Source: Pseudomonas gingeri (GTDB taxonomy: Bacteria; Pseudomonadota; Gammaproteobacteria; Pseudomonadales; Pseudomonadaceae). Taken from it: a DNA stretch of 64,000 nt. The stretch is from the NCBI RefSeq assembly GCF_013385635.1, contig NZ_JACAPR010000010.1, positions 124,001 to 188,000 on the forward strand, read 5' to 3'. The notes beneath the pieces are model-generated. The model saw nothing but the letters and a program-made list of their open reading frames with translations, was not told the origin of the DNA and did not search any database. Positions within the stretch are counted from its first letter, which is position 1, and each line of letters begins with the position of its first letter. Position numbers and translations under genes: made by a program. Positions 28,112 through 39,028 of the stretch are shown here, piece by piece.

Positions 28112-28552
28112 TCAGCTCTTGCTTTGCAGGCGGACCGCGAGGACATCGCACGGCGCACCGTGCAGCACGTCATTGGCGGTGGAGCCGAGCAGCAGGGCCA
28201 GGCCGTGGCGGCCATGACTGCCGACCACGATCAGGTCGCAGGCCTGTTCCTTGGCCAGGTGATGGATTTCCTGGCGAGGCTGGCCGTAGGTCAGGTGGCT
28301 GGTGTCACGCGACAACTCGGGATACTTGAGGATCAGCCGCTCCAGGCGCTCCTTGGCCTGGTCGAACTGTTGCTGCTGCAATTGGGACAGGTCCATCGGC
28401 ACGTCACCGCCGAAGGCCATGGCCATGGGCTCGACGATGTGCACCAGGGACAGCTTGGCGCTGTTGCTGACCGACAGTTCGCGTGCGCGATGAATCACCG
28501 GGTCGCATTCTTCCGTCAGGTCGACGGCAACCAGAATGTGGTGGTAGGGCAT
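28112..28552 (-). CDS. uspA: Universal stress protein, UspA family
   Basis: A 146-residue protein (UspA of E. coli 144). It starts MPYHHILVAVDLTEECDPVIHRA and ends with the ATP-binding style motif LIVVGSHGRHGLALLLGSTANDVLHGAPCDVLAV, where G-2x-G-9x-G(S/T) is visible. UspA proteins are cytoplasmic and induced by growth arrest and stress. The ATG at 28552 is chosen because AGGAGG lies eight bases upstream; an in-frame GTG at 28561 is less likely. Convergent with uup, sharing the terminator. Confidence 0.92.
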   Translation of the reverse strand: MPYHHILVAVDLTEECDPVIHRARELSVSNSAKLSLVHIVEPMAMAFGGDVPMDLSQLQQQQFDQAKERLERLILKYPELSRDTSHLTYGQPRQEIHHLAKEQACDLIVVGSHGRHGLALLLGSTANDVLHGAPCDVLAVRLQSKS

Positions 28553-28659
28553 GAAAGGCACCTCCTGAGGATCGCAATTGCTTTAAGTATGGCTCGTTTC
28601 AAGCTGATTGGTTCAGCAGTGACCCAATCGCTCATGAATAATCTTCGGGGAGTAGAGAT

Positions 28660-29097
28660 ATGACGGTCTGGATAGTGGTGTCAATCCTGGCAGTGGTCCT
28701 CAGCCCTCTGGCGTGGTTGCGCCCCTCGCGCCGCCAGAGCGGTCAGATGGCCCTGCGCATGGAAGCGCGTCGTATCGGCCTGGGCATGCAACTGGCGCCC
28801 CAGGAGTGGCCACACTGGCTGCCGCAGGAGCCGCCGAGCCCCTGTGCACAGTATCACCGGCCCCGCCGTGGCAAGGAGCCCGCGTGCTGGAGTTACTGGC
28901 AGACCGAGCCGGGGATCTGGCTCAACCAATGGCGCGAAGTGCTGGAGGACGAATCCCTGCTGGTTCATTTCAGGACATTGCCGGCCAATGTGTTCAAGGT
29001 CGAGGCGGACAAGCAGATGATCGCGCTCTACTGGGGCGAGCGGGGTGAGGCACAGGTGTTGCTGGCCATCGCCGCAGTGCTCAAGGCGCTGGCCTGA
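28660..29097 (+). CDS. Conserved Pseudomonas hypothetical with one membrane helix
   Basis: A 145-residue protein. Residues 3-20 (VWIVVSILAVVLSPLAWL) form a membrane anchor; the rest is soluble and rich in Trp and Pro (QEWPHWLPQEPPSPCAQYHRP, ACWSYWQTEPGIWLNQW), with a conserved-looking core LPANVFKVEADKQMIALYWGERG. I recognise no domain. It follows the stress protein gene divergently by about 107 bases, with GGGGAG as a ribosome site. Function unknown. Confidence 0.75.
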   Translation: MTVWIVVSILAVVLSPLAWLRPSRRQSGQMALRMEARRIGLGMQLAPQEWPHWLPQEPPSPCAQYHRPRRGKEPACWSYWQTEPGIWLNQWREVLEDESLLVHFRTLPANVFKVEADKQMIALYWGERGEAQVLLAIAAVLKALA

Positions 29098-29151
29098 AGC
29101 AGGCGGGTCGGGCTGCAACGGCGCCGATCCCGCGATGGGGAGAAAGACAAT

Positions 29152-29180
29152 AAAAAGCCCGACAGGCAACATCGGGCTGG
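29152..29180 (-). terminator. Intrinsic terminator pointing to the minus strand, no gene assigned
   Basis: Read on the minus strand, AGCCCGA and TCGGGCT form a stem followed by TTTTTATTG. On the plus strand no T-run follows. The nearest minus-strand gene is over 17 kb away, so it appears to end a short unannotated minus-strand transcript. Confidence 0.6.
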
Positions 29181-29468
29181 GGTTGGCCAGGCAGGCCGGT
29201 CAATCTGTGTTGCCGAGCTTACGCCTTGTGTTCATAAAAAGCGTCCCTATTTTCCACTAGGCTGTTTCCTGGGGGGCTGGTAGGCCTATTCCCGTCTTTC
29301 TGTCTGACCTGGTTGCTTCGGTTGTTATTGATTTCATGAATGAAGCGCCATCAGACCGGCTGCTGGAGCGACTGCGCGCCTGGAAAGTGACCGGAAAGTC
29401 GCCTTTTCAGGGGCGTTTTCGGCAATTGACAATTGCCTCGAATTCCGTGAAGGTGTCCACACCCAAAT

Positions 29469-29495
29469 CAAACGGGCGTATGAATTGAGCGTTTG
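29469..29495. promoter_or_regulatory. Probable PsrA operator of fadBA (two 14-bp sites sharing a base)
   Basis: CAAACGGGCGTATG (29469-29482) and GAATTGAGCGTTTG (29482-29495) share the G at 29482. The PsrA motif described for P. aeruginosa is (G/C)AAAC-N2-4-GTTT(G/C); the outer halves match exactly and the inner halves are diverged. The same 27-bp layout occurs at psrA (41655-41681). PsrA represses fadBA in P. aeruginosa; here it is inferred. Confidence 0.65.
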
Positions 29496-29644
29496 TCTGA
29501 TCAGACGGCTCTTACAGAATCCCGACTATCGCGTCGGCGGGTGTGCCTGGCGGCTTGGCGTAGCAGTGACGATGAGGTCAATGCCGGGCCAGGAGCTAGC
29601 GTCCGACGTGTACTGTTCAGCTTCCATATCGTGGAGATCAGTTG

Positions 29645-31792
29645 ATGATTTACGAAGGTAAAGCCATCACGGTTAAGGCTCTTGAAAGTGGCATCGTCGA
29701 ACTGAAGTTCGATCTCAAGGGTGAGTCCGTCAACAAGTTCAACCGTCTAACCCTGAACGAATTGCGTCAGGCGGTAGACACCATCAAGGCCGATGCCTCG
29801 GTCAAGGGTGTGATTGTCAGCAGCGGCAAGGACGTGTTCATCGTCGGCGCCGACATCACCGAATTTGTCGACAACTTCAAGTTGCCGGATGCCGAGCTCG
29901 TGGCGGGCAACCTCGAAGCCAACAAGATTTTCAGCGATTTCGAAGACCTGGCCGTGCCGACCGTTGCCGCGATCAATGGCATCGCCCTGGGCGGCGGTCT
30001 GGAAATGTGCCTGGCCGCGGATTTCCGCGTCATGTCCGTCACGGCCAAGATCGGCCTGCCGGAAGTCAAGCTGGGGATTTACCCGGGCTTTGGCGGCACC
30101 GTGCGCCTGCCGCGCTTGATCGGTGCGGACAACGCCATCGAGTGGATCGCCGCCGGTAAGGAAAACCGTGCCGAAGACGCCCTGAAAGTCGGTGCCGTCG
30201 ATGCCGTGGTCGCTCCGGAAAAACTGCAGGAAGCTGCCCTGGAATTGATCAAACGCGCCATTTCCGGCGAGATCGATCACAAGGCCAAGCGCCAGCCCAA
30301 GCTGGACAAGCTCAAGCTCAACGCCATCGAACAGATGATGGCGTTCGAAACCGCCAAGGGTTTTGTTGCCGGTCAAGCCGGTCCGAACTACCCGGCCCCG
30401 GTCGAAGCCATCAAGACCATCCAGAAAGCCGCCAACTTCGGTCGCGACAAGGCCCTGGAAATCGAAGCCGCCGGCTTCGTGAAACTGGCCAAGACCTCGG
30501 CCGCACAAAGCCTGATCGGTCTGTTCCTGAATGACCAGGAACTGAAGAAAAAGGCCAAGGCCTACGACGAAATCGCCAAGGACGTGAAACAGGCCGCCGT
30601 ATTGGGCGCCGGTATCATGGGCGGCGGTATCGCCTATCAGTCGGCTTCCAAGGGAACGCCGATCCTGATGAAGGACATCAATGAGCACGGTATCGAGCAG
30701 GGCCTGGCCGAAGCCGCCAAGCTGCTGGTCGGCCGTGTCGACAAGGGCCGCATGACCGCGGCGAAGATGGCCGAAGTACTCAACGGCATTCGTCCGACCC
30801 TGTCCTACGGTGACTTCGGTCATGTCGACCTGGTCGTCGAAGCCGTTGTCGAGAACCCGAAGGTCAAGCAGGCGGTCCTGGCGGAAGTCGAAACCCAGGT
30901 CAAGGAAGATGCGATCCTCGCGTCCAACACCTCGACCATTTCCATCAGCCTGCTGGCCAAGGCCCTCAAGCGTCCGGAAAACTTCGTCGGCATGCACTTC
31001 TTCAACCCGGTGCACATGATGCCGCTGGTGGAAGTGATCCGTGGCGAGAAATCCAGCGAGCAAGCGGTAGCGACTACCGTGGCCTACGCCAAGAAAATGG
31101 GCAAGAACCCGATCGTGGTCAACGACTGCCCGGGCTTCCTGGTCAACCGTATCCTGTTCCCGTACTTCGGTGGTTTCGCCAAGCTGGTCAGCGCCGGTGT
31201 GGACTTTGTCCGTATCGACAAGATCATGGAGAAATTCGGCTGGCCGATGGGCCCGGCGTACCTGATGGATGTGGTCGGTATCGACACCGGCCACCATGGT
31301 CGTGACGTGATGGCCGAAGGTTTCCCGGACCGCATGAAGGACGACCGTCGTTCGGCCGTCGATGCCCTGTACGAGGCCAAGCGCCTGGGCCAGAAGAACG
31401 GCAAGGGCTTTTACGCCTATGAGACCGACAAGCGCGGCAAGCAGAAGAAAGTCGCCGATTCGTCGGTGCTGGAAGTGCTCAAGCCGATTATCTACGAGCA
31501 GCGTGAGGTGACCGACGAGGACATCATCAACTGGATGATGATCCCGCTGTGCCTGGAAACCGTGCGTTGCCTGGAAGACGGTATCGTCGAGACCGCTGCC
31601 GAAGCCGACATGGGTCTGGTCTACGGCATTGGTTTCCCTCCCTTCCGTGGCGGTGCGCTGCGGTACATCGATTCGATCGGTGTCGCCGAGTTCGTTGCCC
31701 TGGCTGACCAGTACGCCGATCTGGGCGCGTTGTACCACCCGACCGCGAAGCTGCGCGAAATGGCCAAGAGTGGCCAGCGGTTCTTCGGTTAA
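29645..31792 (+). CDS. fadB: Fatty acid oxidation complex alpha subunit (FadB)
   Basis: A 715-residue multifunctional enzyme. The N-terminal crotonase domain (residues 1-190) has enoyl-CoA hydratase/isomerase motifs ([44 protein letters not shown]). From about residue 315 the hydroxyacyl-CoA dehydrogenase NAD domain begins ([21 protein letters not shown]), with the catalytic [17 protein letters not shown] and a C-terminal domain ([10 protein letters not shown]). With FadA it carries out beta-oxidation of long-chain acyl-CoA. The ATG at 29645 has GGAGATCAG upstream. It forms an operon with fadA. Confidence 0.97.
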   Translation: MIYEGKAITVKALESGIVELKFDLKGESVNKFNRLTLNELRQAVDTIKADASVKGVIVSSGKDVFIVGADITEFVDNFKLPDAELVAGNLEANKIFSDFEDLAVPTVAAINGIALGGGLEMCLAADFRVMSVTAKIGLPEVKLGIYPGFGGTVRLPRLIGADNAIEWIAAGKENRAEDALKVGAVDAVVAPEKLQEAALELIKRAISGEIDHKAKRQPKLDKLKLNAIEQMMAFETAKGFVAGQAGPNYPAPVEAIKTIQKAANFGRDKALEIEAAGFVKLAKTSAAQSLIGLFLNDQELKKKAKAYDEIAKDVKQAAVLGAGIMGGGIAYQSASKGTPILMKDINEHGIEQGLAEAAKLLVGRVDKGRMTAAKMAEVLNGIRPTLSYGDFGHVDLVVEAVVENPKVKQAVLAEVETQVKEDAILASNTSTISISLLAKALKRPENFVGMHFFNPVHMMPLVEVIRGEKSSEQAVATTVAYAKKMGKNPIVVNDCPGFLVNRILFPYFGGFAKLVSAGVDFVRIDKIMEKFGWPMGPAYLMDVVGIDTGHHGRDVMAEGFPDRMKDDRRSAVDALYEAKRLGQKNGKGFYAYETDKRGKQKKVADSSVLEVLKPIIYEQREVTDEDIINWMMIPLCLETVRCLEDGIVETAAEADMGLVYGIGFPPFRGGALRYIDSIGVAEFVALADQYADLGALYHPTAKLREMAKSGQRFFG

Positions 31793-33004
<1,212 letters not shown>

Positions 33005-33022
33005 GCGTTTCGTCGATGGAAG

Positions 33023-33046
33023 CCGGGGCCTAGTGCCCCGGTTTTT
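33023..33046 (+). terminator. Intrinsic terminator of fadBA
   Basis: CCGGGGCC TAG TGCCCCGG forms a GC-rich stem followed by TTTTTG, 18 bases after the fadA stop codon. Confidence 0.9.
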
Positions 33047-33092
33047 GTTTTTCTGAAATTTTTTTTATTTTATTTTGTAAGAGGGCCGATAT

Positions 33093-33329
33093 ATGAAATT
33101 GCAGCCTGGGCTCTATCAGCACTACAAGGGACCGCAGTACCGCGTTTTCAGCGTGGCACGGCATTCCGAGACCGAAGAGGAAGTGGTGTTCTACCAAGCG
33201 CTGTATGGCGATTACGGCTTCTGGGTACGTCCCTTGAGCATGTTCCTGGAGTCGGTCGAGGTTGACGGCGAACGGGTCCCACGCTTTGCTTTGGTGCAAG
33301 TCGAACCGAGCCTTTTTTCCAGGCCATGA
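33093..33329 (+). CDS. DUF1653 domain protein
   Basis: A 78-residue protein made almost entirely of the DUF1653 domain (GLYQHYKGPQYRVFSVARHSETEEEVVFYQALYGDYGFWVRPLSMFLE). The Tyr/Trp-rich core is typical of this small soluble family. Function unknown; many members are encoded near housekeeping genes. It is preceded by a T/A-rich stretch and an AGAGGG ribosome site, and lies between fadA and topA on the same strand. Confidence 0.85.
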   Translation: MKLQPGLYQHYKGPQYRVFSVARHSETEEEVVFYQALYGDYGFWVRPLSMFLESVEVDGERVPRFALVQVEPSLFSRP

Positions 33330-33444
33330 GTGCCGATCGCGCAGAACCCTGCGCTTGACCTCACCTTGTTGCCACTATATATAGCGGTGCCGCGTCAGAC
33401 GCGGGCTGCGCTCTCACTTCAAGCATTCAGGAATTTTCCGATCC

Positions 33445-36066
33445 ATGGGCAAATCGCTGGTCATTGTGGAATCCCCGGCTAAGGCCAAGACCATCAACAA
33501 GTACTTGGGTACCCAGTACGTGGTGAAGTCGAGTATCGGCCATATCCGAGACCTGCCCACCAGCGGTTCGGCTAGCGCCGCCAAGGAACCTGCCGCCAAG
33601 CGTGGCAAGGCCGCCGCCGGCGAAGCGCCCGTGCTCTCGGCGAAAGAGAAGGCGCGCAAGCAGTTGGTCTCGCGCATGGGCGTCGATCCGGATCACGGCT
33701 GGAAAGCCCGCTACGAGATCCTTCCCGGCAAGGAGAAGGTGATCGAGGAGCTGCGCCGGCTCGCCAAGGATGCTGACACCATCTATCTCGCAACCGACTT
33801 GGACCGCGAAGGGGAAGCCATTGCCTGGCACCTGCGGGAAGCCATCGGTGGTGACGACAGCCGCTACAAGCGCGTGGTGTTCAACGAAATTACCAAGAAG
33901 GCGATCCAGGAAGCCTTCTCCAAGCCGGGCGAACTGGACCTGGACCGGGTCAATGCCCAGCAGGCACGACGCTTCCTCGATCGCGTGGTGGGCTACATGG
34001 TCTCGCCGCTGCTGTGGGCCAAGATCGCCCGCGGCCTGTCCGCCGGGCGTGTGCAGTCGGTGGCGGTGAAGCTGGTGGTCGAGCGCGAGCGTGAGATTCG
34101 CGCGTTCAACCCGGAAGAATACTGGGAAATCCACGCCGACCTGGGCACCACCAAGGGCGCCAAGGTGCGTTTCGAAGTGGCTCGGGAAAAAGGCGAGGCC
34201 TTCAAGCCTCTGAACGAAGCCCAGGCCATGGCGGCACTGGACAAGCTCAAGGCGTCGGCCTACAGCATCGTCAAGCGCGAAGACAAGCCGACCAGCAGCA
34301 AGCCGTCGGCCCCGTTCATCACCTCCACCCTGCAGCAGGCAGCGAGCAATCGCCTGGGCTTCGGGGTGAAGAAGACCATGATGATGGCTCAGCGTCTGTA
34401 TGAAGCCGGCTACATCACCTACATGCGTACCGACTCGACCAACCTCTCGGTCGATGCCGTGGCGATGGCGCGGACCTACATCGAGAGCGAGTTCGGCAAG
34501 AAGTACCTGCCGGACTCGCCGAACATCTACAGCAGCAAGGAGGGCGCCCAGGAGGCTCACGAAGCGATTCGTCCTTCCGACGCCAATACCGAGCCGAGCA
34601 AGCTGTCGGGCATGGAGCGTGATGCCGAGCGCCTTTACGAGCTGATCTGGCGCCAGTTCCTGGCCTGCCAGATGCTGCCGGCGCAATACCTGTCGACCAC
34701 CGTGACCGTGGGCGCCGGTGACTTCGAGCTGCGCGCCAAGGGCCGCATCCTGAAGTTCGACGGCTATACCCGCGTCATGCCGCAGATCGCCAAGCCGGGC
34801 GATGACGACGTGTTGCCGGACATGGCCCAGGGCGATGCGCTGAAGCTGATCCAGCTCGATCCGAGCCAGCACTTCACCAAGCCGCCGGCGCGTTACTCCG
34901 AAGCCAGCCTGGTCAAGGAAATGGAAAAACGTGGCATCGGTCGTCCTTCGACCTATGCGGCGATCATTTCCACCATCCAGGACCGTGGCTACGTGGCGCT
35001 GCACAACCGCCGCTTCTATTCCGAGAAGATGGGCGACATCGTCACCGAGCGTCTGGCGGAAAGCTTCTCGAACCTGATGGACTACGGCTTCACCGCCGGC
35101 ATGGAAGAGAACCTCGACGACGTGGCCCAGGGCGAGCGCGACTGGAAAAACGTGCTCGACGAGTTCTATGGCGACTTCAAGAAGAAGCTCGAAGTGGCCG
35201 AAGGCGCGGAAAACGGCATGCGTGCCAACCAGCCGGTCATGACCGATATCCCGTGCCTGACCTGCGGCCGGCCGATGCAGATCCGTACCGCCTCCACCGG
35301 CGTGTTCCTCGGTTGCTCGGGTTACAGCCTGCCGCCGAAAGAGCGCTGCAAGGCTACCGTCAACCTGGTTCCGGGCGATGAGATCGCCGCGGACGACGAG
35401 GGCGAGTCGGAATCCCTGGTGCTGCGTGGCAAGCATCGCTGTCCGATCTGCAGCACGGCGATGGATGCCTACCTGCTGGACGAGAAGCGCAAGCTGCATA
35501 TCTGTGGCAACAACCCGGATTGCGCGGGCTACGAGATCGAGGAAGGCAACTACCGGATCAAGGGCTACGAAGGCCCGAGCCTGGAATGCGACAAGTGCGG
35601 CAGTGAAATGCAGCTCAAGACCGGCCGTTTCGGCAAATTCTTCGGTTGTACCAACCCGACCTGCAAGAACACCCGCAAACTGCTCAAGAGCGGTGATGCG
35701 GCGCCGCCGAAGATGGATCCGGTGAAGATGCCGGAACTCAAGTGCGAAAAGGTCAACGACACCTACATCCTGCGTGACGGTGCGTCCGGCCTGTTCCTGG
35801 CGGCCAGCCAGTTCCCGAAAAACCGCGAGACCCGTGCACCGCTGGTGAGCGAAATCGTTCCGCACAAGGACGAGATCGATCCTAAGTACCACTTCCTCTG
35901 TGAAGCGCCGAAGAAGGACCCGGACGGTCGTCCAGCGGTCATTCGCTACAGCCGCAAGACCAAGGAGCAGTACGTGCAGAGCGAAGTGGACGGCAAGCCG
36001 ACCGGCTGGAAGGCGTTCTACGACGGCGGCAAGTGGAAGGTCGAGGACAAGCGCCAGGGCGCCTGA
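33445..36066 (+). CDS. topA: DNA topoisomerase I
   Basis: An 873-residue type IA topoisomerase. The Toprim domain begins [19 protein letters not shown] and has the acidic [14 protein letters not shown]; the active-site Tyr326 lies in [13 protein letters not shown]-terminal zinc ribbons follow from about residue 605 ([46 protein letters not shown]), plus a basic tail. It removes negative supercoils. An Ala/Lys-rich insert at about residues 41-70 within the Toprim domain matches Pseudomonas TopA. The ATG gives MGKSLVIVE. Confidence 0.97.
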   Translation: MGKSLVIVESPAKAKTINKYLGTQYVVKSSIGHIRDLPTSGSASAAKEPAAKRGKAAAGEAPVLSAKEKARKQLVSRMGVDPDHGWKARYEILPGKEKVIEELRRLAKDADTIYLATDLDREGEAIAWHLREAIGGDDSRYKRVVFNEITKKAIQEAFSKPGELDLDRVNAQQARRFLDRVVGYMVSPLLWAKIARGLSAGRVQSVAVKLVVEREREIRAFNPEEYWEIHADLGTTKGAKVRFEVAREKGEAFKPLNEAQAMAALDKLKASAYSIVKREDKPTSSKPSAPFITSTLQQAASNRLGFGVKKTMMMAQRLYEAGYITYMRTDSTNLSVDAVAMARTYIESEFGKKYLPDSPNIYSSKEGAQEAHEAIRPSDANTEPSKLSGMERDAERLYELIWRQFLACQMLPAQYLSTTVTVGAGDFELRAKGRILKFDGYTRVMPQIAKPGDDDVLPDMAQGDALKLIQLDPSQHFTKPPARYSEASLVKEMEKRGIGRPSTYAAIISTIQDRGYVALHNRRFYSEKMGDIVTERLAESFSNLMDYGFTAGMEENLDDVAQGERDWKNVLDEFYGDFKKKLEVAEGAENGMRANQPVMTDIPCLTCGRPMQIRTASTGVFLGCSGYSLPPKERCKATVNLVPGDEIAADDEGESESLVLRGKHRCPICSTAMDAYLLDEKRKLHICGNNPDCAGYEIEEGNYRIKGYEGPSLECDKCGSEMQLKTGRFGKFFGCTNPTCKNTRKLLKSGDAAPPKMDPVKMPELKCEKVNDTYILRDGASGLFLAASQFPKNRETRAPLVSEIVPHKDEIDPKYHFLCEAPKKDPDGRPAVIRYSRKTKEQYVQSEVDGKPTGWKAFYDGGKWKVEDKRQGA

Positions 36067-36153
36067 TCCCACTGTTGGATAAAGCCCTGAGCCTTGTCGC
36101 GTTCGTCCGCAAGCTCGGGGCTGGATGTTTTTCCCGGTATGATGCATATCCCC

Positions 36154-36225
36154 GTAGGAGCCGGGCTTGCCCGCGAAGGTGTCCTTGAAGACATCAAAAG
36201 CTTCGCGGGCAAGCCCGGCTCCTAC
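36154..36225. repeat. REP pair after topA
   Basis: A 25-base arm starting GTAGGAGCCGGGCTTGCCCG (36154-36178) and an exact inverted copy (36201-36225) enclose 22 bases. It may serve as the end or stabiliser of the topA message and lies just before the next gene. Confidence 0.9.
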
Positions 36226-36264
36226 AGGTTTCGCCTGTGGCTTTTTGTCCTGGAGTGCGCCGTC

Positions 36265-36786
36265 ATGGCCAACGAACTCTATACCCGCACCAACCAGAAG
36301 ATCTTTTACGCGGGCCTTGCGCTCGAAGCCCTGGGCAAGGCCGAGGAAAGCCGGGCGATGAACGCGTTGGCGCTGATCCAGGCCGAGCGTGAAGCAGTGG
36401 TGTTCCATCTGTACGGCGCCTTGCTCGGGCTGTGCCATGAGATTGCCGGTTTCTACCGCCTGCCCCAGGCCAATGCACCGCGTGCCGAGCTGTTGCTGAC
36501 CCGGGAAGTACTGGAATCCATCGCCATTCCGGAAATGGCCGAACTGGTGGAACTGGCCCACAGTCCGCAAACCTGGCTGGCCCGTCTGATTGTTGCGCAC
36601 ACGGCCTTGTACTTGCCGCCCCAGGCGCCCAGGAAGGCCAAGGGAGACGTGTTGCAACCGTTGATCGTGGCGGTCAGCCTGGACGAGGAAGAAGTGCCGG
36701 AGCTGGGGCGTGAGGAGCTGGAAGGCTGGCGGCAGAACCTCAAGGGGCTGGCGATCCGTTTTCGTGATGGTTTGAACGAGTGCTGA
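36265..36786 (+). CDS. Conserved Pseudomonas protein (DUF6586-like)
   Basis: A 173-residue, largely helical protein starting MANELYTRTNQKIFYAGLALEAL. There is no signal peptide or membrane span. A similar gene follows topA in other Pseudomonas genomes, which fits the DUF6586 group; the domain assignment is from memory and moderate. The ATG at 36265 has GGAG upstream and follows the REP pair by 39 bases; longer in-frame extensions would run through the REP and are rejected. Function unknown. Confidence 0.75.
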   Translation: MANELYTRTNQKIFYAGLALEALGKAEESRAMNALALIQAEREAVVFHLYGALLGLCHEIAGFYRLPQANAPRAELLLTREVLESIAIPEMAELVELAHSPQTWLARLIVAHTALYLPPQAPRKAKGDVLQPLIVAVSLDEEEVPELGREELEGWRQNLKGLAIRFRDGLNEC

Positions 36787-36944
36787 TTGATCAAGTCGTG
36801 TCCCCGACGATGGCGTTATTCCTTCAGGGGCTAGACGGTTGTAAGAAGGAAATGTAGGACTGTTCTGGTTTTTTAAAACCCTATTCATCTAGACAGCCTC
36901 GGAAAGCAGAATCATCCGTCAACCTTTTGAATAAGGAACAACGG

Positions 36945-38999
36945 ATGTCCACTCACAACGACCGAATACTTCGCACAGACACTATCTGCACCGTCCAGGA
37001 AGTGATCTGTGGCCCGCAGATCAAACACTGGATCGAGTTCCAATTGCTCGATGAGCAGGGTGAGCCTTTGGCGAACCTGCCTTGGCGGGCGGTCAATGAC
37101 GCCACCCGCGCAGCCTGCGCGCCTGAATGCTCGGGTGAGAGCGATGCCGAGGGTGTGATTCGTATCGAGGGCCTGCATCCGATCCCCATTACCCTGCAAC
37201 TGGCGGCCAACCCCCTGGCCGAGCAACTGCAAACCCGTCGATTGCGCGCCGAGCGGGCCGAACCACCACTGCCAGGCTTCGGTGATCGTACCCCGCTGTA
37301 TGGTCCGCAGCGCGCGGGTTTCTCGCCCATCGAACAGCAGGCACGCGCGGCAGGCTATGGTTATCACTACCTGCGTATCGGTCAGCTATGCGACCAGTTG
37401 CCGACCCTCGACCCGCCCCTGGTGGATCCCGATCATCCCCCGGCCTTTCACTTTCCGGACACGACCTACAGCGGTTTCACCGTCAGCGACGAGGGACTGG
37501 ATCGCCGTCATGTGCTGGAAATCTGCCCGTTACGCGCCTGGTCGCTGGTCTTGCATCACCAGGCCGAGTACAGCCTGGCCAATGCCCACAACCTGAGTTT
37601 GATGAGCATCCTGGCATACAGCAGGTTGCCCGAGGAGCAACGAGGCTCCGTCGAGGAGTTCTTCGAGCAACAATGCCTGGATCTGTCGCGCACGCCGCTG
37701 CTATGGGAAAACGGTCGATCGGCGCCTTGTCTGGTCACCGATGTTCCTTTCAGTGGTCGTTACACTACGGTCGAGTCATTGGATACCACTCAGGCCGAGC
37801 CGCCGGAAGGGGATACCCAGTTGTTCTATGCCATCAGTGCCTCTCAGGTGCTGGTCGCTTGGCGTGGTACCGAGATGGCATTTCCTTTCACCGATCTGGC
37901 GACGGATGTGACCTTCCGCCCGGTCAAGCCGGAGGTCGCGGCCAACTGTGAACCCAAGGTGCCTTGTCCCGACCTGACCCCGCAGGGCCGCGTGCATCTG
38001 GGCTTTCGCGAGGCGTTCGAGCTGGCGAGAAGAATCTATACCGCAGATCTGGGGGAGACGATTCCTAAAGAGGCTTTTGACAAGCCACTATTTATTTGCG
38101 GCCACAGCCTGGGAGGCGCCCTCGGCCTGATCCATGCGGCAGCGCTGAAGGACAAGAATCCGCTGCTCTACACCTACGGCATGCCCCGTACCTTCACCCT
38201 CAAGGCGATACAGAGCCTGAGTGAGATCAAGCATTTCCGCCATGTGAATGACACCGACACCATCCCCAGCGTGCCGCCCGAGGCCGAACTGGATAACTAC
38301 CTGTACAACCTCTATGGCCCGCTGGGCACGACCCTGGGTTTTACCTGGTCGCTGCTTCAGTTGGCCACCAGCCCGTTATTCAAGCACGACGACCCTTATG
38401 GCCATCACGGCGAAATCGCCATGTTTTTCAAGACCGACCAGCACCGGCAATCTCAAGGCTCGCACTACCCGGCGTATCGCAACAAGGACGGGCTCGGCGC
38501 GCCCTATCACACCACGATCTCCTACCGTCTTCCTGAAGTGGCCAAGCTCTATCTGGTGCCCAGTCTGAGCGAGGAGGACAACCAGAAGGTCAAGCAAGCC
38601 CAGGGCGACTTTACCCAGTCCTTGACGAGCGAGAGTCGGCGCACATTCTTCCCGCCTTATGGCAACCCCAAGGCAGGTGGGCTGATGGGGATCGGCAATC
38701 ACTTCATGGGCAAGTACCAGCCCTATATCTACGGCCAGTTGCTGGAGTCGATCAATGCCGAGCGCGATCCATTGCTGGGTCGGCAGACACAGCGACAAGC
38801 CTTCGAACAGCAGATGAAGGAGCACGCCGCGAACACTCCCGAAGATCAATTGGCCCGCAATCGCCTGTTCCTTGATCTGCAGTACCAGTTGGGCAAGGCC
38901 TTGCAGATGACCGAAGACGCCGAAGGCGGTGTTGAGGCCCTGCAGCGTTTCAACGCCGTGGCCGATCCCCAGGCTTTTTACGAGAAAACCTACGGTTGA
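36945..38999 (+). CDS. Class 3 lipase-fold protein, probable type VI secretion phospholipase effector
   Basis: A 684-residue protein without signal peptide. The N-terminal 100 residues include WIEFQLLDEQGEPLANLPW, a beta-domain often seen at the start of secreted toxins. The lipase core has VLVAWRGTE near residue 303, the nucleophile Ser388 in CGHSLGGALG, Asp438 in HVNDTDTIPSVPP and His488 in YGHHGEIAMFF, a complete triad. A helical C-terminal part follows. Size and downstream lipoprotein resemble Tle phospholipase effectors with Tli immunity partners (TseL/Tle2 also has a class 3 lipase domain). No vgrG, PAAR or structural T6SS gene is in the window. An extracellular-independent metabolic lipase is the alternative. 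Confidence 0.72.
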   Translation: MSTHNDRILRTDTICTVQEVICGPQIKHWIEFQLLDEQGEPLANLPWRAVNDATRAACAPECSGESDAEGVIRIEGLHPIPITLQLAANPLAEQLQTRRLRAERAEPPLPGFGDRTPLYGPQRAGFSPIEQQARAAGYGYHYLRIGQLCDQLPTLDPPLVDPDHPPAFHFPDTTYSGFTVSDEGLDRRHVLEICPLRAWSLVLHHQAEYSLANAHNLSLMSILAYSRLPEEQRGSVEEFFEQQCLDLSRTPLLWENGRSAPCLVTDVPFSGRYTTVESLDTTQAEPPEGDTQLFYAISASQVLVAWRGTEMAFPFTDLATDVTFRPVKPEVAANCEPKVPCPDLTPQGRVHLGFREAFELARRIYTADLGETIPKEAFDKPLFICGHSLGGALGLIHAAALKDKNPLLYTYGMPRTFTLKAIQSLSEIKHFRHVNDTDTIPSVPPEAELDNYLYNLYGPLGTTLGFTWSLLQLATSPLFKHDDPYGHHGEIAMFFKTDQHRQSQGSHYPAYRNKDGLGAPYHTTISYRLPEVAKLYLVPSLSEEDNQKVKQAQGDFTQSLTSESRRTFFPPYGNPKAGGLMGIGNHFMGKYQPYIYGQLLESINAERDPLLGRQTQRQAFEQQMKEHAANTPEDQLARNRLFLDLQYQLGKALQMTEDAEGGVEALQRFNAVADPQAFYEKTYG

Positions 39000-39028
39000 G
39001 TCGCGACGACGCGGACAAGGAAAAGACC

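Larger units (their letters stand above)
29098..29644. other. Intergenic control region of fadBA
   Basis: A 547-base region without supported genes. It contains the minus-strand terminator, two perfect palindromes (29421-29437, GGCAATTG A CAATTGCC; 29495-29506, GTCTGATCAGAC) and a PsrA-type operator. The fadB promoter itself could not be fixed; a TTGACA inside the first palindrome lacks a good -10. Confidence 0.6.

Noticed and set aside
29426..29454. TTGACA as -35 of fadB
   Set aside because: No acceptable -10 lies 16-18 bases downstream; the string is part of a palindrome.
36094..36264. N-terminal extension of the DUF6586-like gene
   Set aside because: The extra 57 codons translate a REP pair; the ATG at 36265 has its own ribosome site.
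36867..36880. GGTTTT TT AAAACC upstream of the lipase gene
   Set aside because: Short and low-complexity; could be chance or part of a promoter, no support for a named site.
33427..36888. Very long open frame (about 1150 codons) on the minus strand opposite topA
   Set aside because: It is a GC-bias shadow of topA: His/Gln/Arg-rich, no domains, runs through a REP pair and a neighbouring gene.
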